Origin: Gluconacetobacter takamatsuzukensis
GTDB taxonomy: Bacteria; Pseudomonadota; Alphaproteobacteria; Acetobacterales; Acetobacteraceae
Direction of reading: 5' to 3'
DNA: 64,000 bases
Assembly (NCBI RefSeq): GCF_014174275.1
Contig: NZ_JABEQK010000001.1
Span: forward strand, 372,001 to 436,000
Of this stretch, positions 59,034-64,000 are shown one piece after another. Both the position numbers and the translations under genes were made by a program. Numbering within the stretch: position 1 is the stretch's first letter; the number at the start of each line of letters is the position of its first letter. The notes beneath the pieces are model-generated. The model had not been told where the DNA came from. It saw only the letters and a program-made list of their open reading frames with translations, and did no database searches.

Positions 59034-59646
59034 AGGTTGGTGGGGTGAAGCTGACCAGCGCCTCTTCCTGGCTGCGGATGACGCAGGTGCCGGCCAGCAG
59101 GTCGTGCAGGGCCTGGCGGCGCCGGGTCCAGACCACCATCAGGAAGCCCAGGCCGAGGGTCAGGATGGACAGGAAATGGCCCACATAGCGCACCGTGGCA
59201 CGGCCGAAGCCGATCTGCCGGCCGTGAAGGTCCGTGACGCGCATGCGGCACACCCGCTTGCCGGGCGTGCCTTGCAGGCGCGAGGATTCGAACAGGACGT
59301 AATAGAGCGCCGGCAGGAGGAGTTGCAGGATCTCGTACACCCCGTTTCCGTGCCATGTCGGGTGGAACCCGCTGTAGGAATAGGAATAATCCACCGGGAG
59401 GGTGGTGGTCACGTCGCTGATGCGGACGATGTCGGAGATCTGGTACTTGTCCGCCGCCGCGCCGCCGTTGGTCAGCGTGACGGTGAGGCTGGGGGCGACC
59501 AGAATCCGCATGATCCCGCCCAGCACGCTGAGGATGCAGGCGTCGATGATCCAGGCCAGCGTCCGGAACCAGAAGCCCGCATAGACCCAGACATGGCGGG
59601 GATGGAGACTGCCGAACGGGTCGGAAAGCGGCGGCACGTCGGACAT
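59032..59646 (-). CDS. RDD family membrane protein
   Basis: 204 residues with an RDD domain: AGFWFRTLAWIIDACILSVLGGIMRILV (helix 1 with the Arg/Asp pair), YEILQLLLPALYYVLFESSRLQGTPGKRVCRMRVTDLHGRQIGFGRATVRYVGHFLSILTLGLGFLMVVWTRRRQALHDLLAGTCVI. Family function is largely unknown, possibly ion or small-molecule transport. It is upstream of thiM on the same strand with a repeat element between. Confidence 0.88.
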   Translation of the reverse strand: MSDVPPLSDPFGSLHPRHVWVYAGFWFRTLAWIIDACILSVLGGIMRILVAPSLTVTLTNGGAAADKYQISDIVRISDVTTTLPVDYSYSYSGFHPTWHGNGVYEILQLLLPALYYVLFESSRLQGTPGKRVCRMRVTDLHGRQIGFGRATVRYVGHFLSILTLGLGFLMVVWTRRRQALHDLLAGTCVIRSQEEALVSFTPPT

Positions 59647-59684
59647 GGGGCGGTCTCCGCGCGGGTCGGTGAACTGCTTGGGTG

Positions 59685-60917
59685 TCAGCTGCGATAGGAC
59701 CCGTTGATGTCGATATAGCCGTGGGTCAGGTCGCAGCTCCAGGCCGTGCCGGTGCCGTTGCCCAGGCCGAGATCGATCGTGATTTCGATTTCCGGGTCCT
59801 TCATGTGGGCGACGACCGGGGTTTCGTCATAGCCCGGGACCACGGTGCCCTCGCGGGCGATCCAGACGCCGCCGATGGCGACCGACAGCGTGTCGCGGTT
59901 GGCGGGTTCGCCGCTCTTGCCTACCGCCATGACGACGCGGCCCCAATTGGCGTCCTCGCCCGCGATCGCGGTCTTGACCAAGGGGGAATTGGCGACGGCC
60001 ATCGCCACCTTGCCGGCGGATTCGTCGCTGACGGCGCCCTTGACCTGGATTTCGATCAGCTTGGTCGCGCCTTCGCCGTCGCGCACCACCAGCAGGGCCA
60101 GTTCCAGCAGCAGCTCGTCCAGCGCCTGGGCGAAGGAAGCCAAGGCCGGGTCGGCGGGGCCGGTGACGGGCGGGTTGGCGGCCTGGCCGGTGGCGAACAG
60201 CAGCACCATGTCCGAGGTCGAGGTGTCGGAATCGACCGTCGTGCGGTTGAAGCTGCGGTTGGTGCCCGCCGCCAGCAGCGGTTGCAGGACTGAGGGCGGC
60301 AGGGCGGCGTCGGTCGCCACGAAGCACAGCATGGTTGCCATGTCCGGCGCCACCATGCCGCTGCCCTTGGCGATGCCCTGGATGCGGACCGGCACGCCGC
60401 CGATTTCCGTCTCGCGCACCGCGGCCTTGGGGAAGGTGTCGGTGGTCATGATGCCGCGGGCCGCGTCGGCCCAGCCGGTTTCGGACAGGGTGGCGTACAG
60501 GCCGGGCAGGGCCGTGGAAATCTTTTCGAAGGGCAGGACTTCGCCGATCACGCCGGTCGAGGCCAGGAAGACCTCGCTGGCGGCGCAGCCGACCAGGCGG
60601 GCGGCGTCGGCGGCGTTGGCCTGCGTGGCCTCGTATCCGGCGCGGCCGGTGAAGACGTTGGCGTTGCCGGCATTGACCACCAGCGCGCGGGCCGAGCCGT
60701 CGGGCAGGGCGGCGCGGCACCAGTCGACGGGTGCGCCGGGGCATTTGTTGCGGGTGAAGACGCCCGCGACCGTGGTGCCGGGGACGAAATCGGCCATCAC
60801 CAGGTCGGTCCGCCCCACATAGCGGATGCCGGCCGCCGTCGCGCCGAAACGCACCCCGGCCACGGGCGGAAGGTCCGGCAGCGCGCGGGCGAGGGGGGAT
60901 ACGGGGAGGGGAGCCAT
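59685..60917 (-). CDS. argJ: Bifunctional ornithine acetyltransferase / N-acetylglutamate synthase
   Basis: 410 residues from MAPLPVSPLARALPDLPPVAG; the frame is open 35 codons upstream without homology. The self-cleavage and nucleophile site is Thr195 in KGSGMVAPDMATMLCF, splitting the precursor into alpha and beta chains. Other blocks: VNAGNANVFTGRAGYE, FLASTGVIGEVLPFEKI, DSDTSTSDMVLLFATG, DGEGATKLIEIQVKGA and the C-terminal THGYIDINGSYRS. It recycles the acetyl group in arginine synthesis. In the order parvulin isomerase, argJ on the same strand, as often in acetic acid bacteria. Confidence 0.96.
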   Translation of the reverse strand: MAPLPVSPLARALPDLPPVAGVRFGATAAGIRYVGRTDLVMADFVPGTTVAGVFTRNKCPGAPVDWCRAALPDGSARALVVNAGNANVFTGRAGYEATQANAADAARLVGCAASEVFLASTGVIGEVLPFEKISTALPGLYATLSETGWADAARGIMTTDTFPKAAVRETEIGGVPVRIQGIAKGSGMVAPDMATMLCFVATDAALPPSVLQPLLAAGTNRSFNRTTVDSDTSTSDMVLLFATGQAANPPVTGPADPALASFAQALDELLLELALLVVRDGEGATKLIEIQVKGAVSDESAGKVAMAVANSPLVKTAIAGEDANWGRVVMAVGKSGEPANRDTLSVAIGGVWIAREGTVVPGYDETPVVAHMKDPEIEITIDLGLGNGTGTAWSCDLTHGYIDINGSYRS

Positions 60918-60995
60918 CGGTCCGGTCTTCTTTTCTGGGGGCGGCAATGGTCCGGCCCGCCGGGGCCGGACTGGATGTCGTGTATAACGCATCGG

Positions 60996-61046
60996 GGGCC
61001 GGCCGCGATGCTCCGGTTTCATGTGAAACCGGGATGCGCGGCCGGG
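60996..61046 (-). terminator. Long imperfect hairpin after parvulin gene
   Basis: Centre CCGGTTTCA-TG-TGAAACCGG (61013-61032) is perfect; outer arms GGCCGGCCGCGATGC / GATGCGCGGCCGGG extend it to about 24 bp with a few bulges. On the minus strand it begins a few bases after the parvulin TAA. No T-run. Confidence 0.6.
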
Positions 61047-61053
61047 CTGGGGG

Positions 61054-62004
61054 TTATTTCTTGACCGGAGCGGCCGGGGCCGGAGCCGCCGCCGGGGCGG
61101 GGGTGTCGGGGATCGGCTTGCCGCTGGGGTCGTAGCGGACGACCTTGACGCCGGAGACCGCCTTTTCGACCGCTTCGCGGACGCCCTGCTGGATCAGCTT
61201 CTGGCGGATTTCGTCACGCACCGCGTCCAGCTTGGGCACGGCGGCGGTGCGGGTATCCAGCACCTCGATGACGTGCCAGCCGTACTGGGTGTGCACCGGC
61301 GTCTGGCTGACCGTGTGGGGCTTCATGGTGAAGGCGGCGTCGGAGAAGGCCGGCAGCATGTCGCCCTTCTTGAACCAGCCCAGGTCGCCGCCATTCTGCT
61401 TGGCGGAGGCCTTGTCGGTCGATAGCTTGGTGGCCAGGGCCCCGAAATCGGCGCCGGCCTTGAGCTGCTTGATGACGTCCTTCGCCTCGGCTTCCGTCGC
61501 CACCAGGATATGGCGGGCGTGGATTTCCTGCTCCGGCTTCTTGTTGGCGTAGTTCTGGTCGTAATAGGCCTGGATCGCGGCGTCGGTCAGCGTCGGCGTG
61601 ACCTTCTGCGAGAGGTAGGCGTTCTGCAGCGCGTTGGCGGCGGCGGTCTGCATCTGCTGCTTGACCTCGGGCTGGCTCTCCAGCCCTTCCTTGTGCGCCG
61701 CGAGCTGGATTGCCTTCTGGTCGATCAGCTGGTTCAGCAGCATCGGGAAGATCATGTTCGGCGGCAGCTGGCGCAGCTGCTGCGGCATGCCGGCCGCGGC
61801 CTGGCGCACGTCGTCGAGATGAATGTCTTCGCCATTCACGGTCGCGACGAGCGGGTTCGGATTGGCCGGGGGTGCCGGCTGGGCCGCGGCGGCGGCCGGC
61901 GCGGGCGCGGCGGCCGGGGCGGCGGCATGGGCATGAGGAATGGAAAGGGCAGGAACGAGCAGGGCTGCCGCCAGAATGGAGGCTGCCGGGCTGGAAGGCC
62001 GCAT
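61054..62004 (-). CDS. Parvulin-type peptidylprolyl isomerase, periplasmic
   Basis: 316 residues. Signal peptide (ASILAAALLVPALSIPHAHAAA) followed by a Pro/Ala-rich linker, a SurA-N-like chaperone region (about 50-160: VATVNGEDIHLDDVRQAAAGMPQQLRQL...LNQLIDQKAIQLAAHKEG) and a parvulin rotamase domain (about 165-260: IHARHILVATEAEAKDVIKQLKAGADFGALATKLSTDKASAKQNGGDLGWFKKGDMLPAFSDAAF). It assists folding of exported and outer-membrane proteins. Divergent from secA, which fits a joint role in protein export. Ends in an Ala/Pro/Lys tail. Confidence 0.92.
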   Translation of the reverse strand: MRPSSPAASILAAALLVPALSIPHAHAAAPAAAPAPAAAAAQPAPPANPNPLVATVNGEDIHLDDVRQAAAGMPQQLRQLPPNMIFPMLLNQLIDQKAIQLAAHKEGLESQPEVKQQMQTAAANALQNAYLSQKVTPTLTDAAIQAYYDQNYANKKPEQEIHARHILVATEAEAKDVIKQLKAGADFGALATKLSTDKASAKQNGGDLGWFKKGDMLPAFSDAAFTMKPHTVSQTPVHTQYGWHVIEVLDTRTAAVPKLDAVRDEIRQKLIQQGVREAVEKAVSGVKVVRYDPSGKPIPDTPAPAAAPAPAAPVKK

Positions 62005-62093
62005 GTGTTGAGAACCCTAAGATATAAGCGTCCGAGGCATCATGGCCGAGCCTGTCCGCTCCTGCAAGGCTGGGCGGGAGGGGCGGGCTTCGG

Positions 62094-62122
62094 TTGACCG
62101 GTGGCGGCGTGGGTCCTATCTC
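62094..62122 (+). promoter_or_regulatory. Sigma-70-type promoter of secA
   Basis: TTGACC at 62094-62099, 17 bases, TATCTC at 62117-62122; predicted start near 62129, leaving an 84-base leader before the secA ATG. Confidence 0.55.
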
Positions 62123-62212
62123 AGATGCCGCGCGCGAGAATGCCCTTGCTCCAGTTTCAGCCCGTCCGGGGGTCCGGCCGGGTGTGGGGCCGCGCCATTC
62201 CGGAAGGTCTAC

Positions 62213-64000
<1,788 letters not shown>

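Overview
The window is about 64 kb of very GC-rich DNA from an alphaproteobacterium, most probably an acetic acid bacterium (Acetobacteraceae, Gluconacetobacter-like). Supporting this are the gene families (PhaR, DUF2125, a metZ gene under a SAM-II riboswitch, an alphaproteobacterial heat-shock promoter before hslVU) and the argJ / parvulin isomerase / secA neighbourhood. Species cannot be fixed from the sequence alone. There is no prophage, transposase, CRISPR array or integrase; the window is mainly core chromosome with a few accessory patches.

Layout. 0.2-5.9 kb: phaR, a DUF2125 protein, a 1-acylglycerol-phosphate acyltransferase, a YdcF-like protein and ftsEX, with a DnaA-box-bearing AT-rich gap at 1.94-2.3 kb. 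6.0-17.2 kb: one tightly packed chemosensory operon (CheW, CheR-TPR, CheW, MCP, CheA-REC, CheB) that ends in two hybrid histidine kinases instead of CheY or a diguanylate cyclase. 17.2-22.1 kb: hslVU behind a textbook RpoH-type promoter, sufE, a DUF2272 lipoprotein, a possible small RNA and an aldo/keto reductase. 22.1-25.8 kb: a decayed PIN toxin with an intact XRE/VapB chimeric antitoxin, then the lutABC lactate oxidation operon. 25.8-36.9 kb: cbpA-cbpM, an AaeB-type aromatic acid efflux operon, a YhaO/YhaN (Mre11/Rad50-like) pair, moaB and a DJ-1/PfpI protein. 37-44 kb: a two-POTRA secreted protein, a Dcp-type peptidase, a DHDPS-family enzyme, folE, apaG and metZ with a SAM-II riboswitch. 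44.3-52 kb: tRNA-Gly(CCC), a secreted adenosine deaminase plus purine nucleoside permease pair, and an MCE/Mla-type lipid transport operon. 52-64 kb: an MBOAT/SGNH acyltransferase pair, a 2OG-Fe dioxygenase, a large MscS-type channel, thiM, an RDD protein, argJ, a parvulin isomerase and the first 596 codons of secA.

The most interesting structure is a family of about 165-bp dispersed elements (19.1, 27.65, 27.8, 44.4, 48.9 and 58.9 kb). Each complete copy begins directly at a stop codon or at a tRNA CCA end, always in the same orientation relative to that upstream gene. Each has a conserved, multi-hairpin core with compensatory base changes, and is closed by a pair of roughly 15-25-base inverted arms whose sequence is different in every copy but self-complementary within each copy. 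This looks like a structured RNA element that either forms the 3' end of transcripts or inserts into existing 3' hairpins. One copy (48.9 kb) supplies the only usual in-frame start codons of the lipoprotein gene of the Mla operon.
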